A DNA stretch of 64,000 nt from an uncultured Olsenella sp. (GTDB lineage Bacteria > Actinomycetota > Coriobacteriia > Coriobacteriales > Atopobiaceae), in the NCBI GenBank assembly GCA_900540955.1, contig UQIF01000005.1, forward strand, positions 21,603 to 85,602, given 5' to 3'. This document shows positions 7,224 through 15,415 of this stretch, one piece after another (the first letter of the stretch is position 1; every line of letters begins with the position of its first letter). The notes under the pieces were generated by a model. It was not told the origin of the DNA. It searched no databases and saw only the letters and a list, made by a program, of their open reading frames with translations. Both the position numbers and the translations under genes were made by a program.

Positions 7224-8723
7224 TTACCCACTAAGCCTGTATCTGCGTTTCGGGCTATTCCGCGTGCCGATGGCATCCAAGGTTCCATCGTCGAGGAGCT
7301 TTGATATGTACCCCCTGATTGTTTTAATGCCAATTCCCGAAGCCCTCGCGATTTCCGAGGCACTCGCGCTCTCGCGCTCAGAGAGGAATGCGAGAATGGC
7401 GTCCTCGACGTTGTTCTTCGAGTAGGCCTTGCCTTCTTGCTCGGTCATCTTGCGATGTCGCAAGACGATTTGGAATCCATCGAGCGAGCTGCGCGAAATG
7501 GGGTTGGGCATGAGGGCTTCCTCAAGCTCGCGGTTGATAGTCGGATACCCAGACCCCCTGTTCTCAACGACACGGCCAACCCGACCGTCATAATCGGCGT
7601 AGGGAACGTCTTCGAGGATGCGCGAAAGGAACTGGTTCCTTGATGCCGTGGCGCCGCTGGTGCCGAGTTTTTCTAGGGTCAAAATGCCGAAGAGACCTCC
7701 GGGATTGGAGATTTCGAGACGGTCTGGGTAAAGGTCGACGGTCACAGGTGTCCCCTGCCCTTCGACGGAGTAGTCCCTGTGCATGAGCGCGTTGGCCACC
7801 GCCTCGCGCACTGCAGGAAGTGGATAATCGGGTACGTTCTCGCGCAGGGCGCCCTTGACGATTGCCCCATGCTTCATGTTTCTGGAAACTGCTCTTACCG
7901 TCTCGACAACCATTGCAGGAATTGGACCATCAATATTCACGGTGTCAGAGAAACGCTGGCCGCCAGGCCCAGTTTCACCCTTGCGCGAGGTCGGATAAGA
8001 CGTGAACACAACATTGAGCCGCGGATAGTACTTTTGCGGATACTCGGCAAAGGAAAGCAGGCCGGCAATCGTGGGGCGAGCGACGCCATTTTCGTCATAG
8101 TCGATGACCCGTCGATTGGCCATGAGCTCTTCATTGCTCATAGTCGCCGATCTGCCAAAAGATGTAGCGCGAACCCGAGCGAACCACCCTTCCAGAAGGC
8201 CGTTGTCAAAATCATCAGTCGTGGCCTCTTTTGCAACGGCAATATCGTTGCGAGCCGCCCTCAATTGGTTTTCGGTAAAGCGATCTATCTCATATAGAGA
8301 CATCCTGTGGTCGCCATCACCCGTTCGAATATACGAGCCATTGATCTGCCCATACTTCTTCACATAGCAGGGTTTTTCCCTTACCGGTGCTTCGGACACG
8401 TTAACGACGACTACAGGCTTGCTCTCAAACTCAAGGACAAGAATCTCGACAGCTTGTGGGGGCTCGACGAGTTCGCGAGCGGCCTGCGCAGCACCCGCTT
8501 GGACCGACTTAGCGTCAATATCTACGGCATGAAAACCACCGCTCTCGCGTATGCCAAAGACTATGACGCCTCCAGAAGAGTTGGCGAACGCAGAAATAGA
8601 TTCGGCAGTTTCCTTGGGGACGCCACCGCTGGCGCTCTTGAGCTCATATTCGGCAAGGTCAGTTCCCGCCATCCGCATTTTATTAACGGCGGAAACAAGT
8701 TCCTCCTCGTTTGTGATGTGCAT
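7224..8723 (-). CDS. AlbA_2/Schlafen-type DNA-binding, GHKL-like ATPase regulator
   Basis: A 499-residue protein with the architecture of the ATP-dependent helicase-annotated AlbA_2 family. The N-terminal AlbA_2 domain is seen at about 15-150 (AFANSSGGVIVFGI). A GHKL-like ATPase region follows at about 300-400, with the N-box-like EAVANALMHRDY and RLEISNPGGLFG. A C-terminal winged helix (ASEIARASGIGIKTIRGYIS) spans about 450-495. These proteins are often found near phage-defence genes, but their functions are mostly unproven. The ATG at 8723 has GGAAGGG upstream. A six-copy 21-bp tandem repeat lies directly in front of the gene (8752-8877), a likely control region. Confidence 0.75.
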   Translation of the reverse strand: MHITNEEELVSAVNKMRMAGTDLAEYELKSASGGVPKETAESISAFANSSGGVIVFGIRESGGFHAVDIDAKSVQAGAAQAARELVEPPQAVEILVLEFESKPVVVVNVSEAPVREKPCYVKKYGQINGSYIRTGDGDHRMSLYEIDRFTENQLRAARNDIAVAKEATTDDFDNGLLEGWFARVRATSFGRSATMSNEELMANRRVIDYDENGVARPTIAGLLSFAEYPQKYYPRLNVVFTSYPTSRKGETGPGGQRFSDTVNIDGPIPAMVVETVRAVSRNMKHGAIVKGALRENVPDYPLPAVREAVANALMHRDYSVEGQGTPVTVDLYPDRLEISNPGGLFGILTLEKLGTSGATASRNQFLSRILEDVPYADYDGRVGRVVENRGSGYPTINRELEEALMPNPISRSSLDGFQIVLRHRKMTEQEGKAYSKNNVEDAILAFLSERESASASEIARASGIGIKTIRGYISKLLDDGTLDAIGTRNSPKRRYRLSG

Positions 8724-8877
8724 GAGCGTCCCTTCCTCGCATTTCGCATGTCACTAGTATAAGGAACTGCTGCACTAGTACCACAGTAAATATCACTAGT
8801 AACGTAGTAAAAGTCACTAGTACCACAGTAAAAGTCACTAGTAACTTGAGTAGCTGCATCAGTACCGTGGTAGACAT
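8683..8877 (-). CDS. Possible small hydrophobic repeat peptide encoded across the 21-bp array
   Basis: An ATG at 8877 overlaps the GIY-YIG stop codon (TGATG) and opens 64 codons. The first 35 or so are Leu/Val/Thr/Phe-rich heptads (VTFTVVL, VTFTTLL, VIFTVVL), because each 21-bp unit encodes seven residues, and the end is basic. It could form one membrane helix. The last 41 bases overlap the AlbA_2 gene start in another frame. Translation is possible by coupling, but no separate ribosome-binding site is evident, and the array could simply be a regulatory DNA element. I give it low weight. Confidence 0.2.
   Translation of the reverse strand: MSTTVLMQLLKLLVTFTVVLVTFTTLLVIFTVVLVQQFLILVTCEMRGRDAHAHHKRGGTCFRR
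8752..8877. repeat. Six tandem copies of a 21-bp repeat containing ACTAGT
   Basis: Units start at 8752, 8773, 8794, 8815, 8836 and 8857, each 21 bp and opening with CACTAGTA; the last copy is CATCAGTA. The middle copies continue as ACCACAGTAAAAGT or similar. A 21-bp period is two helical turns, so the ACTAGT palindromes all face the same side of the DNA. The array fills the space between the GIY-YIG gene and the AlbA_2 gene. It also keeps a minus-strand frame open as seven-residue hydrophobic repeats. Confidence 0.9.
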
Positions 8878-9545
8878 CAACAGCAGGGCTGCTCTTCCCC
8901 TATCAGCTCCATGCGATCGCGGCGCTCCGTCAAGAGCTCGCCCTCGTATGAGAAATACAATGGTCCCTGCAGGGCGTGGCCTAGGCCCGTGAGCTCCTCG
9001 GCGAGCGCGGAGAGCGATGTCGTTACTCCTTCATATTCCACATGTCGCTCGTCGACGACCGTTGCTCTCTTGGACGCGTCTCCCGCGAACACGACCTCGT
9101 CGCCTGGTTTTAGTCCGACCATCGAGAACTTGAACGGGGCGCGGCGCTGCTTGGTGCGCGCCTCCTCCGCCTCGTGCTCCTCGACGATCTGCTCGCCCGT
9201 CGGCGTGACCCTGTGCAGCCTGCCCTCCGTGCCGGAGATGCGGGCGATCGCCTCGAGGATGGAGTAGGCGTCCTCGGCGGACATTTCGAAAAACTCGCGC
9301 GACCTGCGCTGCCCGTTGAACGTTTCGATGGTGCGCAGGTCGGGGTTTAGCGTGTCTAGCAGCTCGTGGAGGGCCTTGTCGGTCAGGCGCTTGCCCGTCT
9401 CGTAGGTCGCGTAGGCGCGGAAGGCGTAGGGGAGCGCCTCGGAGCGGTTCAGCTCGCTGAGCCGGCGGTTGAGGTTCGAGGCGTACCCAATCTTCACGTA
9501 CTGTGGGAAGGACGGGTTGGTCAGGATGTAGATGACTCCGGTCAT
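8877..9545 (-). CDS. GIY-YIG nuclease-family protein
   Basis: A 222-residue protein. The N-terminal GIY-YIG domain opens with GVIYILTNPSFPQYVKIGYA, followed by NLNRRLSELN, and continues to about residue 95 with RSREFFEMS; this is the T5orf172-like subgroup. The C-terminal part (LKPGDEVVFAGDASKRATVV, then a SLSALAEELTG segment and a QGPLYFSYEGELL end) resembles small beta-rich modules attached to restriction-linked nucleases, possibly a modified-DNA reader. It starts at 9545 and overlaps the hsdS stop by four bases, so it is the last gene of the hsdM-DUF4145-hsdS operon. It is a candidate nuclease for a system with no visible HsdR. Confidence 0.75.
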   Translation of the reverse strand: MTGVIYILTNPSFPQYVKIGYASNLNRRLSELNRSEALPYAFRAYATYETGKRLTDKALHELLDTLNPDLRTIETFNGQRRSREFFEMSAEDAYSILEAIARISGTEGRLHRVTPTGEQIVEEHEAEEARTKQRRAPFKFSMVGLKPGDEVVFAGDASKRATVVDERHVEYEGVTTSLSALAEELTGLGHALQGPLYFSYEGELLTERRDRMELIGEEQPCC

Positions 9546-10795
9546 GCGGCATCAGCGTCCTTGCGAGGAAGGTCGAGCAGGCGGTCACGGTAGTACTCGT
9601 ACTGCTGACGGCGTGCCTCGATCTCGGCGGGGATGCCGTCGGTCAGCGATGTCGTGAGGGCGTCGAAGCGGTCGAGGATGTCGACGACCTTCCGCTGGGT
9701 GGCGAGGGACGGGATGGGGATCTCTATCGCTTGAATATCTTTCAAGCTCACGTGAGGTACAGCGCCTGCGGTTTTCTTTTTGTCGACCATGGCTTCGAGT
9801 GTTCCGCTGGCAATGATATGGAACACAAATCTTGGGTCAATTTCGCTGCATCTGACACGCGTCACCCGCTGCCCAAGTATAGCCGGCAAGTCGCTCTCCG
9901 TAATCACGCCAAAGCTCTTTCCAACGAGAGACCCATCCATTGCAATCAATATGTCTCCGCCATTAAGAATATATTTTTCAAGGCCATCGGAAGACTTCCA
10001 GCAAACTGTATTGTCGTCATCAAAAATCATTGACCCGCGTTTAACGTTGATGCCGCGTGCGACCTTAATACCGGACACTTTAAACTCTTTGCTTTTAAAC
10101 GGAAAACCAGTGAGCGTGTCTGAGACATCCCCCAGCCTCTTCATCTCGACCGGCTTGCCGTCCAGCGACTCCAGGCTCTCCCGCGATAGCAAGCGGTCGC
10201 GGTAGTAGGCGTACTGCGCCTTACGCGCCTCCAGCTCCGCCTCCAGCTCCGCCTCCAGCTCGCTGAAGGAATCCAGGATCCGGACGATTTCGTGCTGAAT
10301 CTCGATGGGCGGAACGGGGATTTCGAACTTTGCCATGCTGTCGCTGCCGACGCGCAGGACCTTTGTGCCAGTAATGGCTCGCTTCTTCTGCGCCTGGAAA
10401 TGCTCGCTGAAGAAATAGTGGGCGACGTATTTCGGGTCGAGGGTGTGCGAATAGATGTAGGCGTCGCCGCTGACCGCGCACGGTTCTTCCCCGAGCCATG
10501 CGACGCACTTGCACACGTCCTCCTCGTTCTCACTCGTCGTGGCAATAACGAGGTCTCCGCGGCGTGCTTTTTTGCGGGTCTCATAGAGCGACTCCGCGAT
10601 TTTGGACTTCGTCTCGTTCGCGCTCAGGCCGTAGTAGGTATAAAGCTGTCCGTAGTGGATGCAGGGCTTGCCCTCGTCAACGAAGTCACTCTTCTGGATA
10701 CCGCTGCCGCGGGTAAAAGCCCCGAGTTCGCCCAAGGTCTTGTACTCTACTCCGTCGGGGCACAGCTCCGCAATCAGCTTTTCGATTTTGCTCAT
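9542..10795 (-). CDS. hsdS: Type I restriction-modification specificity subunit HsdS
   Basis: A 417-residue protein with two target-recognition domains and two conserved coiled spacers. TRD1 occupies about 18-160, the central helix about 160-205 (IQHEIVRILDSFSELEAE), TRD2 about 215-370, and the end repeats the spacer theme (QRKVVDILDRFDALTTSL, QQYEYYRDRLLDLP). HsdS sets the DNA sequence recognised by HsdM. The central spacer has three ELEA tetrapeptides from a 12-bp tandem repeat at 10229-10264. The ATG at 10795 overlaps the DUF4145 stop by four bases (ATGA). Confidence 0.9.
   Translation of the reverse strand: MSKIEKLIAELCPDGVEYKTLGELGAFTRGSGIQKSDFVDEGKPCIHYGQLYTYYGLSANETKSKIAESLYETRKKARRGDLVIATTSENEEDVCKCVAWLGEEPCAVSGDAYIYSHTLDPKYVAHYFFSEHFQAQKKRAITGTKVLRVGSDSMAKFEIPVPPIEIQHEIVRILDSFSELEAELEAELEARKAQYAYYRDRLLSRESLESLDGKPVEMKRLGDVSDTLTGFPFKSKEFKVSGIKVARGINVKRGSMIFDDDNTVCWKSSDGLEKYILNGGDILIAMDGSLVGKSFGVITESDLPAILGQRVTRVRCSEIDPRFVFHIIASGTLEAMVDKKKTAGAVPHVSLKDIQAIEIPIPSLATQRKVVDILDRFDALTTSLTDGIPAEIEARRQQYEYYRDRLLDLPRKDADAA
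10229..10264. repeat. 12-bp tandem repeats in the hsdS central spacer
   Basis: Two full units of CTCCAGCTCCGC (10229-10240 and 10241-10252) and a partial third (10253-10264) encode ELEA-ELEA-ELEA on the minus strand. In EcoR124-type HsdS proteins a repeated tetrapeptide in the same place sets the spacer length of the recognised DNA site. Confidence 0.8.
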
Positions 10796-11484
10796 TGTCC
10801 AACCTCGTTTTTCTTGTGGCTTTGTGCATACGCCCTTGCCCGAGATACAAGCCTTGGATTCGTATAGAGGTCGTCGATTACGGAATCGAGCACTTCGACA
10901 ACGATCTCCGCGAAGTCCTTACCTACCTCCCTCGTCGGCTCATGAACGGAAGCGTTGCCGCAAAGTCGTATCGCCGTCGCTGCTTCGGCGGTCCTTGACT
11001 TTAGCTTTCCGTCATCAGCAAGCGCCTGGACGCGCTGAAAGAGAGGTTTTCTTGAAGTGGGCTCGCCTTCCTGCTCGTTGACAATGCCTTCAAGCGTGGT
11101 TCGTGACAGCGTGACGGCGGCCCTGTACGCTCCGATCTGGAGGCATTTGTGGACTTCCGAGGCAACCGAGGCTAAGCCCTCTGGCACATCCGGATACTCT
11201 TTGCCGATAGGCTCAATCGGAAGCCATCGAATAGGCTCGTCGAGGTTTAGCGAGTCGGAGAGCCCTGCAGGTCGCCGCAATTCTGCAATGTTCGGATAAC
11301 CGCAGTTGGCGCATGTGTAAACGTACAGGAGCCTGTCCGAGATCTTGCCGGAAGCGTTGCACTCTGGATCTGGGTAGCACTCCTCAATGACAGGCCCAAA
11401 AGCGTTGCATGAATAATCGTCACTGTATTTCGAGTGAAGCATTTGGGCCAACAGGTGACAATGCCAGCAAGTTGTGGAAGCCAT
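10792..11484 (-). CDS. DUF4145 (HEPN-like) protein with zinc-binding N-terminus
   Basis: A 230-residue protein. Cys6/Cys9 (CWHC) and Cys58/Cys61 (CANC) look like a four-cysteine zinc site. The C-terminal helical region (SEVHKCLQIGAYRAAVTLSR, then LEGIVNEQEGE and LCGNASVHEP) matches DUF4145, a family related to HEPN domains and often encoded among restriction-modification genes. No clear HEPN R-x4-6-H RNase motif is obvious, so the activity is unknown. It starts four bases after the restored hsdM stop and overlaps hsdS by four bases, so it is an integral part of the operon. Confidence 0.8.
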   Translation of the reverse strand: MASTTCWHCHLLAQMLHSKYSDDYSCNAFGPVIEECYPDPECNASGKISDRLLYVYTCANCGYPNIAELRRPAGLSDSLNLDEPIRWLPIEPIGKEYPDVPEGLASVASEVHKCLQIGAYRAAVTLSRTTLEGIVNEQEGEPTSRKPLFQRVQALADDGKLKSRTAEAATAIRLCGNASVHEPTREVGKDFAEIVVEVLDSVIDDLYTNPRLVSRARAYAQSHKKNEVGQ

Positions 11485-11488
11485 GCCC

Positions 11489-13059
11489 CTACGCCTCCAG
11501 ATCTGCCACGATGACGTCGATGGCCTCGCGCAGCTCCTGCTCGCGCGCTACGATGCCCGCGACGCGCTCGTTCAGCTCGTGGATGTCGACCTTCTCACGG
11601 GTGTCCTTCTTCTCCACCCACGTGGAGACGCTGAGGTTGTACTTGTTTTCTCTCCGCCAAGCTCGTCGATGCCCACGAGGTGCGAGACGTACTGCTCCTC
11701 GGCCCTCGTCTGGACAAGGGCGTTGATCTTCTCGATGTGCTCCGGCATGAGCTTGTTCTTGTTGCCCACATGCTCGAACATCTCGGAGGCGTTGATGAAC
11801 AGCGTCTTGTCATCGGTCTTGGACTTGGAGAGTACGATGATGCAGGTCGCGATGGACACGCCGAAGAAGAGGTTCGCGGGAAGCTGGATGACCGCCTCGA
11901 CGAAGTTGTTGTCCACGAGGTACTTGCGAATCTTCTGCTCCGCGCCGCCGCGGTAGAGGACTCCCGGGAACTCGACGATTGCAGCGCGTCCCTTTGAGCT
12001 GAGCCAGGAGAGCATGTGCATCGTGAAGGCGAGGTCGGCCTTGGACTTTGGAGCCAGCACGCCCGCGGGAGCGAAGCGCGGGTCGCTGATGAGCGTCGGG
12101 TCGCCGTCGCCGACCCACTTCGTGCTGTAGGGTGGGTTGGAGACGATGGCATCGAAGGGCTCGTCGTCCCAGTGCATCGGGTTCGTGAGTGTGTCACCGC
12201 GGGCGATGTCGAACTTATCGAAGTTCACATGGTGTAGGAACATGTTGATGCGGCACAGGTTGTACGTGGTGGGGTTGATCTCCTGGCCAAAGAAGCCCTG
12301 GTGCACGCTGTCGGTGCCCAGGATCTTGGCGAACTTGAGCAGAAGCGAGCCCGAGCCGCACGCTGGGTCATAGACCTTGTTGACGCTCGTCTTGTCTCCG
12401 ATGACGATGCGGGCGAGGAGCTCGGAGACCTCCTGAGGCGTGAAGAACTCGCCGCCCGACTTGCCGGCGCCCGACGCGTACATGTTCATGAGGTACTCGT
12501 AGGCGTCGCCGAACAGGTCGATGCTCGCGTCGCGCACGTTGCCGAAATCCAGGTCGCGGATGCCGGAGATGATCTTGGCCAGGCGCTCGATGCGTTCCTT
12601 GAGCGTGGCGCCGAGCTTGTTGGACGTGACGTCGACGTCGTCGAAGAGGCCCTTGAAGTCCTTCTCGGAGGGCATGCCCACGCTGGAGCCCTCGATGGCC
12701 TTGAAGATCTCCGACACGTGGATATTGAGCTCGGAGTCTCCCTCGGGCGCCTTGGCGACGTTCTGGAAGAGCTGCGAAGGAAGGATGAAGTACCCCTTCT
12801 CCTCTGTGACGCCCTCGCGGGCACCCTCCGCCTCCTCGTCGGTAAGGTTGGCGTAGGAGAAGTCGGGGTTGCCCGCCTCGCGCTCGCCGGCGTCGATATA
12901 CTCGGTAAGATCCTCAGAGATGAAGCGGTAGAAGAGGAAGCAGAGGATGTATGCCTTGAAGTCCCAGCCGTCAACGGCGCCGCGCACCTCGTCGGCTATT
13001 CCCCAGATCGCCTTGTGGAGCTCGGCGCGCTGGGCTTCCTTGTTGCTTGTGATCGACAA
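11489..13059 (-). pseudogene. hsdM: Type I DNA methyltransferase HsdM with a C-terminal frameshift
   Basis: An N6-adenine methyltransferase subunit. The N-terminal helical domain is at about 1-170, motif I (DPACGSG) at 231-237 and the catalytic NPPY at 308-311. The main frame runs into out-of-frame sequence after DELGGE and stops at 11572. Removing two bases from the AAAA run at 11646-11649 restores an ending of the usual kind (NKYNLSVSTWVEKKDTREK to VIVADLEA, stop at 11489), which then lies four bases from the next gene. All catalytic motifs are intact; only the C-terminal tail that contacts HsdS is affected. It starts at a TTG at 13059 behind AAAGGGG. The shift may be a real mutation, phase variation or a sequence error. 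Confidence 0.85.
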
Positions 13060-13139
13060 TTCGAGCGCCCCTTTCGCGGTTTCGCATTGAACGACCCGCT
13101 GCTCACGGGTGTTTTTCGGTTTCCGTGTAGTTTAATCCC

Positions 13140-13679
13140 TTACGACGTCTCGAGCTGTGTCAGCCGTCCGAGCGCCTGTTTGAAGCTGTTGTTGGTGATC
13201 TTGAGGTCGTTGCCGGCCTGCATCTTGATGAGCGGCGGGTAGTCGTCGGGGCTGCTTTCGACGCGGCCGATGAAGCTTGAAGCCTCCTCCGCCCCCGGCG
13301 TCTTGTGCGGCATCGGGCCCGCGAGGATGGCCGCGTAGCCCATCGAGCCGCGGATCTTGCCGAAGTTGAAGTGCTTGAGGCGGGAATAGTCGAGCTGGAA
13401 CTCGAACCGCTCCGGCTCGAAGCCCTTCTTCCTGGCAATGCTGCGGAGCTTGTCGACGTTCACGGCGCTCGCACCGATGACGATGACCTTGCCGAGGAGG
13501 CGCTCCTCGCGGGGGACGCCCGAGCCTGCGAGGAGGTCGGACATCCCGAGCGAGGCCAGGAGCTCCTCGAGGGTGTCCTCGCGGTTGGCCCTCGTGATGG
13601 CGGGAAGGAGCTCGAGGCCCATGCGCCCCATCATCTCGTCGCAGAGGTCGGAAAGTTCCTGGACGGTGAGATGCGCCAA
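13140..13679 (-). CDS. Unrecognised 179-residue protein coupled to the fused methylase
   Basis: Starts at a TTG three bases after the methylase stop, with GAGGAG eight bases upstream. The N-terminal third is helical (TVQELSDLCDEMMGRMGLE, then DTLEELLASLGMSDLL). The middle has a Rossmann-like start (LLGKVIVIGASAVNVDKL), then LDYSRLKHFNFGKIRGSMGY and a small-molecule-like loop AAILAGPMPHKTPG, which recalls DUF2325-type domains with a strand-helix-strand and a histidine/lysine loop. I do not recognise it with confidence. Its coupling to the gene before it suggests a joint function. A gap of 80 bases separates it from hsdM. Confidence 0.55.
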   Translation of the reverse strand: MAHLTVQELSDLCDEMMGRMGLELLPAITRANREDTLEELLASLGMSDLLAGSGVPREERLLGKVIVIGASAVNVDKLRSIARKKGFEPERFEFQLDYSRLKHFNFGKIRGSMGYAAILAGPMPHKTPGAEEASSFIGRVESSPDDYPPLIKMQAGNDLKITNNSFKQALGRLTQLETS

Positions 13680-13681
13680 CG

Positions 13682-15403
13682 CTATCTCTCCTCGTCGAAG
13701 AGGTCGGTGATCTCTTGGCGGGCGCGGGAGAGGCGTAGCTTGAGCACCTTGATTTCGTCCGTCTTGGCGAGGTAGGCGTCGGCGACGGCCTTCTGACGTC
13801 CGGCGTCCTCGAGGGGCACCTTGATGGAGGACAGGGCTCGGATGGGCAGGTTCGGGATGGCGGTGCCGACCACCTCGCGGGCGAGCAGCTCCTTGCCGGT
13901 GGGGCCCGAGAGGAAGGCGGCCAGGTAGTGCGGGTCGATCTTCTCCCTGTCGACGCTCAGGACGTATAGGTTTCCGTTTGCGAGGACCTTTCGTCCTTCG
14001 GGCACCTCCGCGACCGCCACCTTGAACGGGGCGCCGGACTTGGAGATTAGGACGTCTCCGTCGTGGACGCAGTACTTCTCGAGCTTGGGGTCGAGGGAGG
14101 AGAGATTCGGGAGCTCGTTGTCGATGCTGCCGTCGGAGATGTTCTTCAGATTGAGGTAGCTGAGTCCGGTGTCCTCATCGCAGACGAGTGCGTCGAGCTC
14201 CGCCGCGCGGACGCTTGCCCCGCGCATGATCTTCGCGACGCTCCCGAGCGCCACGCCGTTGGGGACCTCGATCTCCTTCTCGAGGTAGCGCTTGGCGGAG
14301 AGGTCGAAGCCGCGAGCCTCGATCTCCTTGAGGGTCTTGAACGCGCTCTTCTCCGAGTCGGTGCCGAGGCGCTCGAGGATGGTGGCGATGGCCTCCTCGT
14401 CGATCGAGCAGCTTCGGCGGTCGTTCGTTCCCAGGTCGGACGCGTCGACGAAGCGGATTCCCTTGGAGCCGCCCGGGCAGAGCACGACGAGCGAGGTCTG
14501 AATCATGGTATAAGGTGCGAACACGCCCTTTGGCAGGGCGACCATGGCCTTGATGAAACCGTTCTTGGCGAAGTACTCGCGCACCGGCCTGTCCATGCCG
14601 TTGAAGCACGCCCCATTGGACATGACGGCGACGGCGGTGCCGCCCTCCCTGAGCGAGTCGACGAGCAGGCGGTTGAAAACCCAATCCGAGGAAAACGGGC
14701 GGTTGTAGCGCTCCTGCCCCCTGAGAACCTTCTCCATGTAGTGGGAGGTCCTTGCGAACATCCTGGTCTGCATGCCCCACGGGTAGTTTGAGAACGCCTT
14801 GTCCGCGGGGTCGTACTCAATGTCGTCCTCGCAGAAGCGGAACATGTCCTCGCAGGTGTAGGAGATATTCGATTTCGTGACATTTGAGCGCATCTTGGCG
14901 ATTGCGAGGGCGGTGGGGTTGAGCTCGACGCCCGTGAGAGCTGCCTCCGGGCAACTCGCTGCGACAATCTCGAGGAAGTTTCCCTGCCCGCAACCGAGGT
15001 CGACGACCTTTTCGCCCGGCTTGACGTTGAGCACCGCGAGAGCGAGGCGTGCTATCCCCTCAGGGGTCGACGCCTCGCCACCGAAGACTCCTTGGGTGAC
15101 GGGGCCGTTCCTGAGGTATTCGTCGATCGCCTCCTCATCGAAGGAAGAGACGACGTGGAGCAGCTCGTCGAGCGATGACGATGCAGACAGTTGGTCTAGG
15201 GAACGCCTGAGGAGCGCCGCGATATCGTCGTCCCCCCGAGATGCGGCTTCCATCGCCTTACGGGCATCCCCGGTTTTGCCGGCGTCCAGCGCGGTGCGGG
15301 CGAGGTAGATGAGCGGGTAGATTTCATCGGGCGTTGCCGCGCCGCGAAGGCGGTTCGAAATAGACCAGACGAGCTTTCGTATATGTGCGCCGTTGTAAGA
15401 CAA
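13682..15403 (-). CDS. HsdM-like methylase fused to an HsdS-type recognition domain, with a degenerate catalytic motif
   Basis: A protein of 573 residues. I start it at a TTG at 15403 because AAAGGAG lies five bases upstream; the longer frame would begin inside the inverted repeat at 15416-15484. After a helical N-terminus, motif I (DLGCGQGN) is at 135-142, but the catalytic motif expected as NPPY/F reads SNYPWG at 205-210. From about 380 there is one HsdS-like target-recognition domain (ALGSVAKIMRGASV to IPNLPIRALSSIKVP) and a coiled C-terminus (LKLRLSRARQEI). It may bind AdoMet and specific DNA without methylating, or methylate with a variant motif. It heads the six-gene operon. Confidence 0.7.
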   Translation of the reverse strand: MSYNGAHIRKLVWSISNRLRGAATPDEIYPLIYLARTALDAGKTGDARKAMEAASRGDDDIAALLRRSLDQLSASSSLDELLHVVSSFDEEAIDEYLRNGPVTQGVFGGEASTPEGIARLALAVLNVKPGEKVVDLGCGQGNFLEIVAASCPEAALTGVELNPTALAIAKMRSNVTKSNISYTCEDMFRFCEDDIEYDPADKAFSNYPWGMQTRMFARTSHYMEKVLRGQERYNRPFSSDWVFNRLLVDSLREGGTAVAVMSNGACFNGMDRPVREYFAKNGFIKAMVALPKGVFAPYTMIQTSLVVLCPGGSKGIRFVDASDLGTNDRRSCSIDEEAIATILERLGTDSEKSAFKTLKEIEARGFDLSAKRYLEKEIEVPNGVALGSVAKIMRGASVRAAELDALVCDEDTGLSYLNLKNISDGSIDNELPNLSSLDPKLEKYCVHDGDVLISKSGAPFKVAVAEVPEGRKVLANGNLYVLSVDREKIDPHYLAAFLSGPTGKELLAREVVGTAIPNLPIRALSSIKVPLEDAGRQKAVADAYLAKTDEIKVLKLRLSRARQEITDLFDEER

Positions 15404-15415
15404 TTCGGCTCCTTT

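Noticed and set aside
8752..8877. CRISPR-like array
   Set aside because: The 21-bp units follow each other without spacers, and no cas gene is present.
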